NCBI GenBank assembly: GCA_015832175.1
Contig: WJXW01000002.1
Coordinates: 1,116,001-1,180,000 of the forward strand
Direction of reading: 5' to 3'
DNA: 64,000 nt
From: Paraphaeosphaeria minitans
Lineage: Eukaryota > Ascomycota > Dothideomycetes > Pleosporales > Didymosphaeriaceae
A program made the translations under genes and the position numbers. Position 1 is the first letter of the stretch; the number at the start of each line of letters is the position of its first letter. The notes under the pieces are model-generated. The model did no database searches. It was not told the DNA's origin and worked only from the letters and a program-made list of their open reading frames with translations. Shown in pieces: positions 1-11,259 of the stretch.

Positions 1-166
1 GATCCACCGCTGGCCGCAGTATCCACGGTTGGGAACCTGGCCCAAGATGCACCGGGGAACCGCCGGGCCCTCCTCCACAATCATAAGTATCAATGCCGAT
101 TTCGCTGTTTTCTGCGTCGTCGTCCCTTGTGTGCTTCCTCCTTCACACTGAGCCCGCTTACTCATC

Positions 167-1716
167 ATGTCGTTTCGCAACGAGAAGAAGAACGCAGAGG
201 ATGGAGGCGAGGGCGGAGAGTACGTCGACAACCAGATCGTCGGCACTCAGGACGCAGTCTTTGGTGAACTCACAGAGGAGGGTCCCAACTACCGAGCCGT
301 ACGTTGAAATCCGGATCCCTTCCTTTCACACATTGACGTGGCCCAGGTCGGATGGAAAGGCGCAGTGGTGCTGATGCTCAAGACCCAAATCGGTTTGGGT
401 GTGCTGTCCATCCCCGAGGTCTTCGATGTTCTCGGTCTCATTCCCGGCGTCATCTGCCTGATTGCCATTGCCGTCTGCACGTCCTGGTCAGGTTACATTG
501 TGGGTGTGTTCAAAGTACGCCATCCCGACGTATACGGTCTCGATGACGTAGGTCGTAAACTCTTCGGTCGCTTCGGCTATGAGTTCTTCGGCATCGCCTT
601 CGCGCTCTTCTGCATCTTCGTCGCGGGCTCTGGTATCCTGGGCATCGCCACCGATCTCAATGCGCTTTCCAGCCATGGCGCCTGCACGGCTATTTTCGTT
701 GCGGTCGCCGCCATCGTCGGTTTCTCCCTGGGCAGCATCCAGACGCTGGGCAGGATCTCATGGCTGGCGTGGGTCGGAACTATCAGCATTTTGGTCTCGA
801 GTAAGTTGGACAGGAATGTTGCCCAGTCAAACCACGTGACTAACCTCTTCCCACAGTTCTGATCCTGACCATCTCTGTTGGTGTCCAGGACCGCCCGTCC
901 GCAGCTCCGCCCGGCGGAGCATTCAAGTCGGACTACAAGCTCTTTGGCAGCCCCGATGGCGCCAGCGCTTTCGCCGCACTGTCGTCCATCGTCTTCGCCT
1001 ACGCCGGTGTACCCGCATACTTCAACATCGTCTCTGAGATGCGCGATCCTCGTGACTTCACAAAGGCGCTCATCTACTGCCAGAGCACCATGTCGGCTGT
1101 ATACATTGCCATCGGTGTAGTCGTTTACTACTACTGTGGCTCGTACGTCGCATCGCCTGCGCTTGGATCTGCGGGTCCATTGATGAAGAAGATCTGCTAC
1201 GGAATCGCCTTGCCTGGTCTGATTGTCAGCACCACCATGTACATCCACGTAAGTTCCGCAAAGCCGCAGCTGTCAACCATGAATGCTAATGATCTCGACC
1301 AGTTCGCCGCAAAGTACTTCTTCATCCGATTCCTGCGCGGAACGTCTCACCTTGCTCGCAACACCAAGACTCACTGGATGACATGGTTCGGCTGCACCGG
1401 CAGCGTCGCCGGCATCGCCTACATCATCGCGAGCGCCATTCCCGTCTTTGGCGGTCTCGTTTCCCTCATCGGCGCGCTTCTCGGCACCCTCATCTGCTTC
1501 CAGCCCATGGGTGGCATGTGGCTGTACGACCATTGGAACAAGCCCAGGTCTGCCAAGTGGATGCTGATGGTGTTCTGGTGCTTCTTCATCATCATCTCGG
1601 GTACTTTCCTCATGGTCTCAGGAACGTACGGATCCGTGGTCGGCATTATTGATAGCTACAACGCGTCCGGGGGTTCGTCGGCCTGGAGCTGCGCGGATAA
1701 CTCCAACTCTTCCTAG
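167..1716 (+). CDS. Neutral amino-acid permease, Mtr-like (Aa_trans family)
   Basis: Predicted plasma-membrane amino-acid/proton symporter of the Aa_trans (AAAP) family, closest in style to the neutral amino-acid permease Mtr of Neurospora. Four exons are read: 167-298, 347-800, 857-1248 and 1303-1716, giving 463 aa. The three introns (48, 56 and 54 nt) have GTACGT or GTAAGT donors and AG acceptors, and the third has a GCTAAT branch point. The acidic cytoplasmic N-terminus (about 45 residues) leads into the first membrane segment, with VGWKGAVVLMLKTQIGLGVL as the typical family start, followed by about ten further hydrophobic segments. The start is the first ATG in frame. The third intron keeps the frame open, so an unspliced reading would wrongly insert 18 residues. 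The gene converges on the next one with 118 bp between stops. Family is secure; substrate is inferred. Confidence 0.88.
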
Positions 1717-1834
1717 AGGTGTTACGATATGTAGGGATAGCAGGACGTCTCGTGAAATTAGCGGCATTGTACAATGAATGGAATAGCATTGAATAACGAA
1801 GAGATGTCTTAGTGAATGCTGCGTACGAACTAAA

Positions 1835-3012
1835 TCAGGCTTGAGTCTTTGTAGCCGAGCTGTTATCTGAATTGGACCCGGAGCCAAAGGTCGACTTTGA
1901 GTGGGAGCTAGAACTGGGTCTCGACTTTGGCCGTGGCGTAGTCGTGGCCAATGTGGTCGAACTTGTTGACTCTGAATTACTGTCGGTCGTCGGCGTAGCC
2001 GACGGGACCTGCGAGACGTCATCCTTGGTTGTGGCCCACGACGTAGCAGCTGGATCATTTAAACCCATGCACTCTGGGTTCAAATTCATCTGGTCACACG
2101 CAATGTGGATGAAGTTGCCAGAGTGATTGGCGCTCGCGTCGCCCGGCTGTTGCTTGATGGAAGCCCCCCACCACCCCAGGACGGTTTGGTTTGCACAAAA
2201 AGCCACCGAGAAACGCAGAAGGGACGTGTCCTCCAGATCACCAGTCCTTGCGGGCGACCATTGATAGGAGAGTATGTCCCATTTGGGTTTGAAGAGGCCA
2301 GGATTTTCAAAAACCTGGACCTTTCCCCTGTACTGGTAGTCGTCGTAGGTTTGCAGACGGAAGCGGACGTGGGGTCCGGTGGCCTCCGTAGCTGTTGGGT
2401 CATTGCCAGATTGCGTTGCACTTGCAGTGTTTGACTGAGTCATTCCCGAAGACCGAGTCGCATCTGTATTGTTCGCTGTTGCTGGCCTACGGTTCGAATT
2501 ACTCATGAAACTTCAACATTAAGAATGCGCACTTACGGTGACTTAGCACTCTTCTTCGCCAGCGTGGCCCCAGCAGCACCTCCGATTATTGCGGCCACCA
2601 AAAGTGTCACCAGAACGATTATGAGCAGCATCACCCTACCACCGAGTCCACACCAGCGTTTAGGCTCCCCCGTCTCACTATCGACCAGTGTCGAACCCTC
2701 CTCAGCCTTTGCCGCATCGGATTCTGTTCGTGTGGTGGCTGCGCGAAGCGTCTCGAGCGCCGCGTCGCCCATTGCTTGCGGCGAAGTGGAATCTATCGGT
2801 TGCGGAGCCTCCGCCCAGCGCCCGTGTGTGACGAACAGCGGTGAGTCCGTGTCTACCGCTGAGTTGAAAACAACGACTGGGTATAGGTCGTTCTTTTCGC
2901 GATTCTGGTTCTTGGCAACTTCCAGACCAGCTTCATAATTTTGTATTCTTGCAAAAGCCCGCGCGCCATGCTTGACGTCTGGGCTTTCTGGACTGACTGG
3001 ACTCTGGAGCAT
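1835..3012 (-). CDS. Single-pass membrane protein with Ser/Thr-rich tail, function unknown
   Basis: Two exons, 3012-2537 and 2486-1835, joined across a 50-nt intron (GTAAGT...TAG) in matching phase, give 375 aa. The N-terminus (about 120 residues) holds the motif YEAGLEVAKNQN, reminiscent of a short GLEVV-like motif in many ascomycete single-pass proteins. A cysteine-flanked basic stretch (KRWCGLGGR) precedes one strong membrane segment (VMLLIIVLVTLLVAAIIGG, about residues 128-146). The outer part has a low-complexity Thr/Asn linker, then a roughly 130-residue globular stretch with Trp, Tyr and three Cys (AFCAN, IACDQ, NPECMG), and ends in a Ser/Thr-rich tail. No signal peptide is seen, so a type II or III membrane topology is inferred. 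I cannot name a function. Without the intron the first exon stops just after the membrane segment, so the splice decides the model. Confidence 0.68.
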
Positions 3013-5611
3013 TGCGCGAGTCGTAGAGCGGAGTCGTCGAGTGTCGAGAGAGGTCGATACGAAGTAGTCCGCCGACTGTTGTAGGCTCTGGCGCTGGACG
3101 AGAGCAGACCATGGAGGCGAACGTTTCGAAAAGCGGGCAAGGCTTCTGTTCGTATATGTTTGGGCGGATGCGACATCATAGCACCTGCGAGACGGGGAGC
3201 GGCTGAGGACACGAGAGGATGTGGGCGAACCGCGTTCGTATTACAGATTTTGATTGACAAGAGAACACAGTCTGGGAGTGTACACGAGGTGGGACAAGGT
3301 ATAACACGGTGACCCGACGTCATGGGTTGGGGGCGGAGGCAGTGAACGCTTTGGGTATAGAATACGAGCGAACACGAACACCGGTCAGAAGAACGCTTCA
3401 CAGGGGCAAAGCCAAGATAGGCAGGGGATTGGAAAATCTGCTTCGTATATGGCACATTGTTCCCTCTCGAAAGTATGGGGCGGGCGCTATACTGCTTCAT
3501 AGGGGCTGGCACGTACTCATATTCGGCGATCGGACAAGAACAAAAAGCTTGAAATATCTCCGAAGCCACGGAGTGATGAGGACCCGCATAGATGATGAAC
3601 TTGCCGTACGTACGTACGTATGGGACATGACCAAGAGCTGTTGGGGCGTGAGTGGAAACAAGCTCTGGAGTGGTTCAGTGGCGAGTGTAGGTGCCTACCT
3701 AGGTAGCTTTCGGCGCTAGAGCCCACTCAAAACCAACGACACCTCACGACTATATTTGGAAACTGCACTCTTATTCGAATCGCTAGGAAGCTCCCACGTG
3801 TGATAATAAATCTTGAAGTTTGATTTCCCTCTTCATGTGCATGCCGTGCCACCTCGGATGTGGCCGAAGAACCTCCGTTGGTTCGCAATACGTGAATCTG
3901 CAACCACAAAATACCTACGGTACGACTGTGCCTCGGATGTTCTAAGGATGTACAAAACACTCCACGTCTTACCTCAAGGGTTTCATTTGCTAATATCCAT
4001 GCAGATACAAGTCACGTGCCTGGGTATACCCCTGGACATACTTGGAAGATCGATAAAAGCCACGAAGACAGCAAGCGCAGCAAGAATTGCCATTTCGTCC
4101 GCAACATGGCCGTGATGGAGCTCGGTCATCACAGAGCAGTCATATTGATAATAGCCGCAGGATTCGTGTGACCCAGCGATCCCGGCTTTTTGTCTTTCAC
4201 AACTTTGACACCATGAATACCTAGCATGGTCTTTCGCTTCTGCCAAGATCTTCACATTGTATGGTTCGACGTCTTTGAGCACGTTTCCTATATCGTGGTG
4301 TAACGTCTTCCGGTTCGTACGCGTAACTTCAAGCTCTCCGCCGCTGTGGGATGTTACCGCCTCGCAAAATTAAATATCTACTATTTTAACATCCGCATCC
4401 GCGCCCCGTATAAGAGGAGTCCGCATGGTTGTACCCGAGCTCTTGTCAGAGCGAGGCATGATAGCTAGATGAACACGACGATCTGACCTCTCAGGAAGAT
4501 TGGTAAATATTCCGACGCCGGCGTGATCTGGAGATGTACGTCTCCAGCGAGTCCCAAGCCCAATGCACATGCCGAATTCAACATGCACATCTTCCCTATG
4601 CGGACAGCGGACAAAACAAGTCTTTGGCACTTGCTGCGACCGAGCTGTTCAACAGTCACACTGACGACCAACCAAGGGTTATCATATGCCGCACCATCGC
4701 GGCGCTTCCCTCCCAACCACTGGCAACAGAGTCAGACATCCATTCAAATAAAATAGTCTCGAGAAGCTCAACCCGGTAGAGCGGATCTGAGAATTTTTAA
4801 GCTATTACAAGTTCAAAGTCTCATCTCAAGCACATACCACTATTTATTCTCCATTCCTTTTTGTTTACACATGTAAATCGATTTACTCGGCATTTAATTA
4901 TTGATCAAACAGTACATCTGCAGAGAGCGACGTCGATACCTACCACCCTTAGTCCGCCAGCCCCATCTCGACCCCATTTTCCAACGGTAGCAAAACCTGT
5001 CTCTCAGAGCTCCACTCACGCGCAACGCACAACAGACCATCGACAGCCAGTCGTCTCCGTAGCTAGCGAAATTCCTACCACACGTTGTATCGACTCCGTC
5101 TTTGTTTGGGACTAGCAGAGTGATTTTCCTCTCCGCAACAACACGCCCGCAATGCTCGAGTTGCGCCTTCCAACCATCTATGCAAAAGCCCAGCCGTTTC
5201 GAATCCGACAGAGTCCCCCCCCCATATGCCCGGTCCGAGGCCGGCTTCCGGACGTAGGGAAGACCACGGTGCCCGGACGCTATGCAGGTGGACCGGATTT
5301 GGTTGGATTTTTCTCGCCTACGTCGCACGCACGCACGATAAGACGGTACGTAAAGCAATATCCGTCGGTTCAATTCCTCGTCTCTCACAAGATAAAGTTA
5401 CCATTCACTCGTCGCGAGTCCTGCACGGCATGAACAACGAACGCCGCATGCATCCGTTCCCAGGTATCTTCCCATCCCTTCCCTTCCCATCCCTCGCTCA
5501 ATGATCAGGAACCCGCCCGCAGACAATGCCATGACATGTGTGCCGCTCAAACGCCGTGACCGTGCAACCGAAAGAAACCATGCAACGCGAAGACTGGAAA
5601 ACGGGAAACAA
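3013..5611. other. Gene-free interval
   Basis: About 2.6 kb between two minus-strand genes. Open frames here are short, overlap on both strands, mostly lack an ATG and show no recognisable domain. A small GTAC tandem (about 3605-3620) and several AT-rich patches are visible. The interval holds the promoter of nothing obvious on its left side except the single-pass membrane protein gene, and the 3' side of the Yvc1 gene on its right. Confidence 0.5.
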
Positions 5612-8600
5612 TCACAAACTGATCCCCATCCGAGCTTCATCCTGCAGCTCCCCGCGCCGTGGGTCGGCAGCCCTCCTCTTCCCCTTGGCTTTCCGCGGCT
5701 TCAAAAGCTCGCTCGGCGGACTCCGCGTCCCGTCACTGCCGGCGCTGCTTCGCTTGAGCCCCTTGACTTCCTTGAGGACGTCGCGGAAACCTTCTTCGAG
5801 CTACTCCACGTTAGCAACGCATCCCAAAATCCCCACGAGAATTCGCAAGGGAGAGGAGGTGTACTTACAGTCGTCATCCGCGCCAGCATGATCCTACTCA
5901 TCCTCTTGCTCTCCTCATCGTCGTCGCTCCCCGTCTGACCCTTCGCCTTGACCCTTGCCGCCATTTCCATCTGGCTCTTGAAACTCGCAGGGAACGCACC
6001 GAACGCGCCGCCCTGGGGACGATTGTCACCGATATCAGATGCCAAATCTAGGGCCATGGCGTTGAAAGACGGCTGTCGCTGGCGCTGGTTGAGGCTGATG
6101 AAGTTGGCGATGTTGGTGTTCTGGCGATCGAGCTGCGCGGGTGGCATTATAGAGCGCGGGCGCGAGGAGGCGGCGGTATTGGGGGCGGAGCGTTTGGGCG
6201 TGCGGTGGCCCTCCTGAGGCATGTGGCCGGGCGTCGTGGTACCGCTGCGGCCTGAGTTGCGCGCGCCTTCAAGTGGTAGGCGGCCAGGTGTGGCGGTGCC
6301 GCTGCGGGTAGCCGTGCGAGGAGGTACGTCGGAGACGCTCGAATGCGACCGGGCTGAGTGGCCATCCTTGGTAGGGCTAAACAGGACGGTGTTCGTGGAG
6401 AGGTTGCGATTGTGTGAAGGCTTGAAGCGAGGATGTTTCTTGCCAGGCGATATTTCGACCAGTGGGTTGACGGTCGAGATTGGCGAAGATGCCCGGACAG
6501 GTGTGCGACTAAGGGGTGTATGTGGCCTGACTGTCATTGGCGTACGGAAGTACTCCTCGTCATCCGTAGTCTCATCGTTGGGAGTGACAAGTCGATTTTC
6601 CTTGTTCGATGCCCTGTTGTCCTTGGTGGTGTGCTCCGATCCGTGCTCTTCGTCGTTAGTGAGCAATTCGTCGTCTCCGTCGTCTTCGGTCTGCTGGGGT
6701 CCTTCCGGCTCCTCCTCTTCTTCCGGAATGGGTCGTGTGAACGGGCTGGGCTCGTCTTCGGGATCAGAGACAGCACCCCTCGATGTTGTAAGCGGGTGTT
6801 TACTGCGCCGCTGAGGAGCCTGCCCAGCCGTCTTCGACCGCCTTAGGATCGGTCGCTTTCGACTTTCAAGGCGATCCAAGAGAGATCGAGCATCGTCTTG
6901 AGGAGGTGCAACATCTCCGCCTTCATTGCCCATTCGCTTCATCCAATCCGACACCACATTGCTAGAGTTTCTCCGGCCCTGCGGGTAAACATTGGAAGGC
7001 GTACGCTGGCTGGGGTCTCGAAATGGACGCCTGAACACTTCCTCCAAGGCGCGATCTTTGTGGAACGTGGTAATAGAGGGTTCGCGCAGACGTTGGCCGG
7101 GGCTGAAAAGATCACCACCGCCACGGATACTGAAAGCGGGAATGGCGGCCTGGGCGTGGCTTCGGCCACGCTGTTCCACAAGGTCTGTCGGGCCGTATGC
7201 TAAGTTCGAAAGAAGGATGCGCTCGTAGCAAAAGATGCTGAATAAGATCGGTATATGCGTAATCTTAATCACTAGGCGGTTCAAGCGGACAAAGTTCTTC
7301 AGCGGCATGCAATGCTTGAGCGGAATCAGCAGCCAGCCCACCAGGTTTGTGGGTGCAATGTAGGAGAACAGCGCGTCCGACTTGACCATGGAAATGGTGT
7401 TCACGGCGAACAGAAACTGATGTTCCTCGTTTGCATTCTGCACGACTGCCATGAAGGAGTTGGTCAGCACGGTAACGAGGATGGTCACGATGAGGAAGTG
7501 GCAGATGAAGAGGAAGAGCCCTAAGAGCGCCTTTCCTAGGGGATTTGCATCAACCCAGATGTCCCACGCGGCCGGAGTGAAACCCATGAGCAATTGAAAG
7601 AGGGCATAGGCTGTGTCAGAAGGTGACAATGTCCTCTGGAATGCCAACGAAAAGGCGACAAAGAAGCCCGAGCAACTGATGACGATGAGAACCAGGATGG
7701 CGACGAGATCCAATGCCATTCCGCGAAATGCTATGAGCAGCTGAGAAAAGTAACGGTAGTGATCCAGGGCGGAGAACAAGCGGGGGAACAACAAGACCGC
7801 AGTCGAGCCGAGAACATCATATGCGATGGCTGCCATATCATGCCTGCTGTGGACGTCAGGCATGAGAATGCCGAGCAGCCGTAGCACGTAGTATAGCAAG
7901 AACATGAGCAGGATGCCTAGATCAAAGGCATTCCAGACGCTCATGATGTAGAGCCCAAAGCCCTGTTCCGAGAAGCCGACGACCTCATCAAGCATGTAGC
8001 CTGCGCTCCATATCCAGAACAATACCTCCAAGGCCGTAATGTCGTCAGATTTCTCCGCGAGTACAGCCAGGAACAGCCCGAGCATGATGCCATAGGACAG
8101 TGTTGAGAACAGGTTGCGGTACCGGGGTACACGAAGTCGAGAAAGCTTGAAGAGCGACGCATCATGAGGATCGTACAAGGTGACAGTCTTCCTCGTCAAA
8201 TCGGCTATCTGGGTCTGTGGACGGTTCGGCTTCATGGGAGAGAGACGACGCGATGGTCCCGGTCGTGGGGTATCGTCGAAGGTGCGGTACTGTCGGTTTA
8301 GGGGCTCGGGCTTTCGATGCAGGCTGTCTGCCACCGAGTGAAAGACGATGGTGCCGGCCCAGATGGCCTCAAGCTGCTGTACTACAAGCGGGTGCGCGAG
8401 AAACTTCTTCGCCTGAGCCCGGATGGCTATCTCGATGGTCGAAACGCGGGCTGAGCGCTCCCGCGCCCAAGCGCCACCAGGAGTTGCTGTGCCAGCGCCC
8501 GGTGAGACGAGACCCTGCAGCGGGTTGAAGTCGTAGCTGAGCGCATCGATGAGCTCCCGAGTCGAGTGCTCCTTCAGCAGGCGCACGGCCAACAGCTCGC

Positions 8601-9165
8601 AGATGAGCGCCCTCGACTGGTTAACGCCGATGTTCCCAGGGTTTGCCTCGGCCTCTTTCCGAAACTGCAGGCAGTTGGACAGCAGGCAGTATATGGCGCC
8701 GCGCGAGAAGTGGGACTGGAGGATGGCCTGCTGGATGGGCTTGACGAGGAACTGCGAGACCTGCGGGGAGCGCAGCTGGTCCCAGGAGAGGGTCGTCTCG
8801 CATCGCTGGATGACGAGAATGCGTATGCTATGGGTCGTGTTGTAGATGGGGACGCGGTCTGCGGGCTCAGGGTTAGCGTAAATAAACACTGGGAGAGAGG
8901 CTCATGGTTGGCAAAGCGGCTCTTTGCAGATTGACGCACCCAGAACCTCGGGCGAGAAGAAGGGCAGCAGAGGACCGTCTCGACGGCCGGGGTCTTCGTT
9001 CTCGTAGTCCTCGTCGCCGGCATCGTAGTGGGCGGCATCGTCGTCGTCGTCGGCAGGGCTGCGGGCATCTGCATCGCGGCGGCGGTACCTGTTCAGAGCC
9101 TGCAACAGGGGCGTGGTCTCGGGGCCGGCTGCATCTTTGCGCGTGCGCAGCAGTGATGCGAACAT
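5612..9165 (-). CDS. yvc1: Yvc1-type vacuolar cation channel (TRP family)
   Basis: Predicted vacuolar-membrane TRP-like channel that releases Ca2+ from the vacuole. Three exons (9165-8940, 8858-5869, 5800-5612) give 1134 aa. Intron 1 (81 nt) has a GTGCGT donor and GCTAAC branch point; intron 2 (68 nt) has a GTAAGT donor. The start is the first true ATG in frame (residues MFASLLRT); upstream codons in the same frame are TTG only. A cytoplasmic N-terminal region (about 1-325) precedes the channel core (about 329-550). The core has hydrophobic segments and the pore-like stretch LMGFTPAAWDIWV near residue 500. A long disordered Ser/Pro/Glu-rich tail follows, then a C-terminal coiled-coil-like segment that continues across intron 2 (MTT|LEEGFRDVLKEVKGL). 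Reading through intron 2 gives an unrelated tail, so the spliced end is preferred. It shares a 2.1 kb divergent promoter region with the pyrimidine gene. Confidence 0.86.
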
Positions 9166-9669
9166 GGGATCCCGCCTGGTCGTCGTCTGTCCGAGCGCGC
9201 GCGGGTGGTGAGCACTGAGTCTGGTGGTGTGGAAGAGGGCGCGGTGGATCAAGTTTCACGAGCGCGGAAATGAACCAAGTCGATAAGAGGGCTGATACCG
9301 CACCCCGTCGGCCGTGCTACCTGCCCTACTCGCGCCTTCACCGCTTTGTTCATGGCTGCGGAGCGTGATCACGACGAGGATGGAGACGCGCCGCTTCGTG
9401 ATAGATAAGAGAGATCGTGGGGAAGCAGGTCATGTTGGGGGTGTCCAATCGCAGCGGGCCCCTCTCCACGCCCTCGCGTTGGCGAACAAGACTACTGCAC
9501 ATGAGATGCATCGTGAGCAGGGGATCGACCGCCCTAGGACGTGATGGCTGTGTGCGCGAGTCGGATGGGATGGATGTGTGCGCGAGTCGGACGGGACGTG
9601 ATGGATGATGGATGATGGAGGATGGGTATGAGCTCTGCAGGATGGGTATTTACCGTGTACCTGATACTA

Positions 9670-9930
9670 CACATTCAACAAGGCGAACAGGCAATAATCC
9701 CTCTGCCCGTTCAACAAGGCGAACACGCATAACCCCTCTACATGGGATGTCTCAACCCATTTAACAAGGCGAACACTTCCAATGCCTCTGCATGGGATGT
9801 CTCTACCCACTCAACAAGGCGAACACGCATAGTCCCTCTACATGGGATGTCTCTACATACCCATCCTACAACGCGAACACGCTACATAGTAATCCCTCTA
9901 GGTGCCCATTCAACAGCGCGAACAGGCATT
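9670..9930. repeat. Degenerate minisatellite, period about 34-56 bp
   Basis: The core CAACAAGGCGAACA recurs about six times (near 9,677, 9,711, 9,759, 9,809, 9,867 and 9,909). It alternates with CATGGGATGTCTC and ATCCCTCTA. Spacing varies, so the array has diverged. Confidence 0.85.
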
Positions 9931-10136
9931 ATCTGGTCTAAAATCCCTCAGCAGCATCCCACCAACGCCCTGGCGGCGAACGTTGCCCTGTCATGCATGC
10001 GTGCATGCATGCAGGTCATTCCCGCGCGTCAGGCGACCACTCATAGCTATTGTGTCGCACCGCAGAGGCCTCGAAGAGTGCAGCCTGGGAGCAACCGTGC
10101 TTTCTGAACGATGCCGTGCTCACCATCTGGTCGCGA

Positions 10137-10660
10137 GCACTGAACGGCCATACTCACTATCTAGCACTGAACGGCCATACTATCTAGCACTGAACGGCCA
10201 TACTATCTAGCACTGAACGGCCATACTATCTAGCACTGAACGGCCATACTATCTAGCACTGAACGGCCATACTATCTAGCACTGAACGGCCATACTATCT
10301 AGCACTGAACGGCCATACTATCTAGCACTGAACGGCCATACTATCTAGCACTGAACGGCTATACTCACCATCTAGCACTGAACGGCCAGCTCACAATCTA
10401 TCCGCTAGCACTAAACGGCCATGCTCTCTAAGCAATGCCGTGCTCACCATCTATCCGCGAGCACTGAACGGCCGTACTCACCATCTATCTGCGAGCACTA
10501 AACAACTATACTCTCTGAATAATACCGTGCTCACAATCTATCCGCAAGCACTGAATGGCCGTACTCACCATCTATCCGTGAGCACTGAACGGCTATACTC
10601 ACCATCTAGCACCGAACCGCCATGCTCTCTGGACGATGATGTGTTCACAATCTATCCGCG
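10137..10660. repeat. 23-bp minisatellite with degenerate flank
   Basis: About eight near-perfect 23-bp units (core TATCTAGCACTGAACGGCCA) run from about 10,164 to 10,370. They are followed by longer, diverged units that keep GCACTGAACGGC but add CTCACCATCTATCCGCGA. The array lies in the intergenic region between two divergently transcribed housekeeping genes. Confidence 0.92.
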
Positions 10661-11259
10661 AGCTTGCAGCTAGTGTCATCAGCGCACTTTGCAGAAGAAT
10701 CCGTCCCAATAATACATGCCAGCGTCGTAACTCTACCTTCAGCGTGTCCGACATCTTCCAGTCACGTGGCGTGTCGACTAGCACGGTTTTCGTGTCGACG
10801 GCGTCACATGACCGAAAAGCCTCAATCGGGCCGAAGGTAGGCCGATCTTAAGCCAGCTTCAGCACGGGAATGTGCCCAAGGCAGGCGCCCAGCTAATCCT
10901 GTATGCACTCACTCTGCTATACCTGTTGATGGAACCCATCGTGTGAAAAGTTGGCCTGCCTCTTCACAACCCACCTTTACTGTTCTGTACTGTCGCCCAC
11001 TGTGCTCTATGGTAGATGCGAGATTCCGGACGCGAATCTTTCTTTCCGTAGTCTTGGAGGGGCCAATGACGTCCAACCCCGCTAACGCCGGCTGCGGCGC
11101 CCCACCAAGCTCTGCGATGCAGGTGAAAAAAAGTTCGACCGCCAGCTGTGAATATTATCTAGTGGCCGGCCTATCTCCAAAATTCCTCTCTCCTCAGCAA
11201 TTGCCTGACAGACTCGACTCACAAGGCTACCGGAGCCCTCGAGCTGTCTATTCTTTACC

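Larger units (their letters stand above)
9166..11259. other. Divergent intergenic region between yvc1 and the CPSase/ATCase gene
   Basis: The 2.1 kb contains no supported gene. It holds two minisatellite blocks (9,670-9,930 and 10,137-10,660), E-box-like hexamers near 10,763 (CACGTG) and 10,806 (CACATG), and a pyrimidine-rich leader just before the ATG at 11,260 in the context TTACCATGG. Both flanking genes are transcribed away from it, so promoters of both must lie here. Confidence 0.6.

Noticed and set aside
4758..4830. tRNA-like D-arm (GCTC...GGTAGAGC) at 4,766-4,782
   Set aside because: The D-arm pairs perfectly, but no matching acceptor stem, anticodon stem or T-arm can be formed around it.
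5701..5868. Alternative C-terminus of Yvc1 read through the last intron
   Set aside because: The intron has a GTAAGT donor and TAG acceptor, and splicing gives a charged coiled-coil end better suited to the protein than the unspliced reading.
10164..10370. Regular 23-bp repeats considered as a CRISPR array
   Set aside because: Units are directly adjacent with no unique spacers, in a eukaryotic intergenic region; this is a minisatellite.
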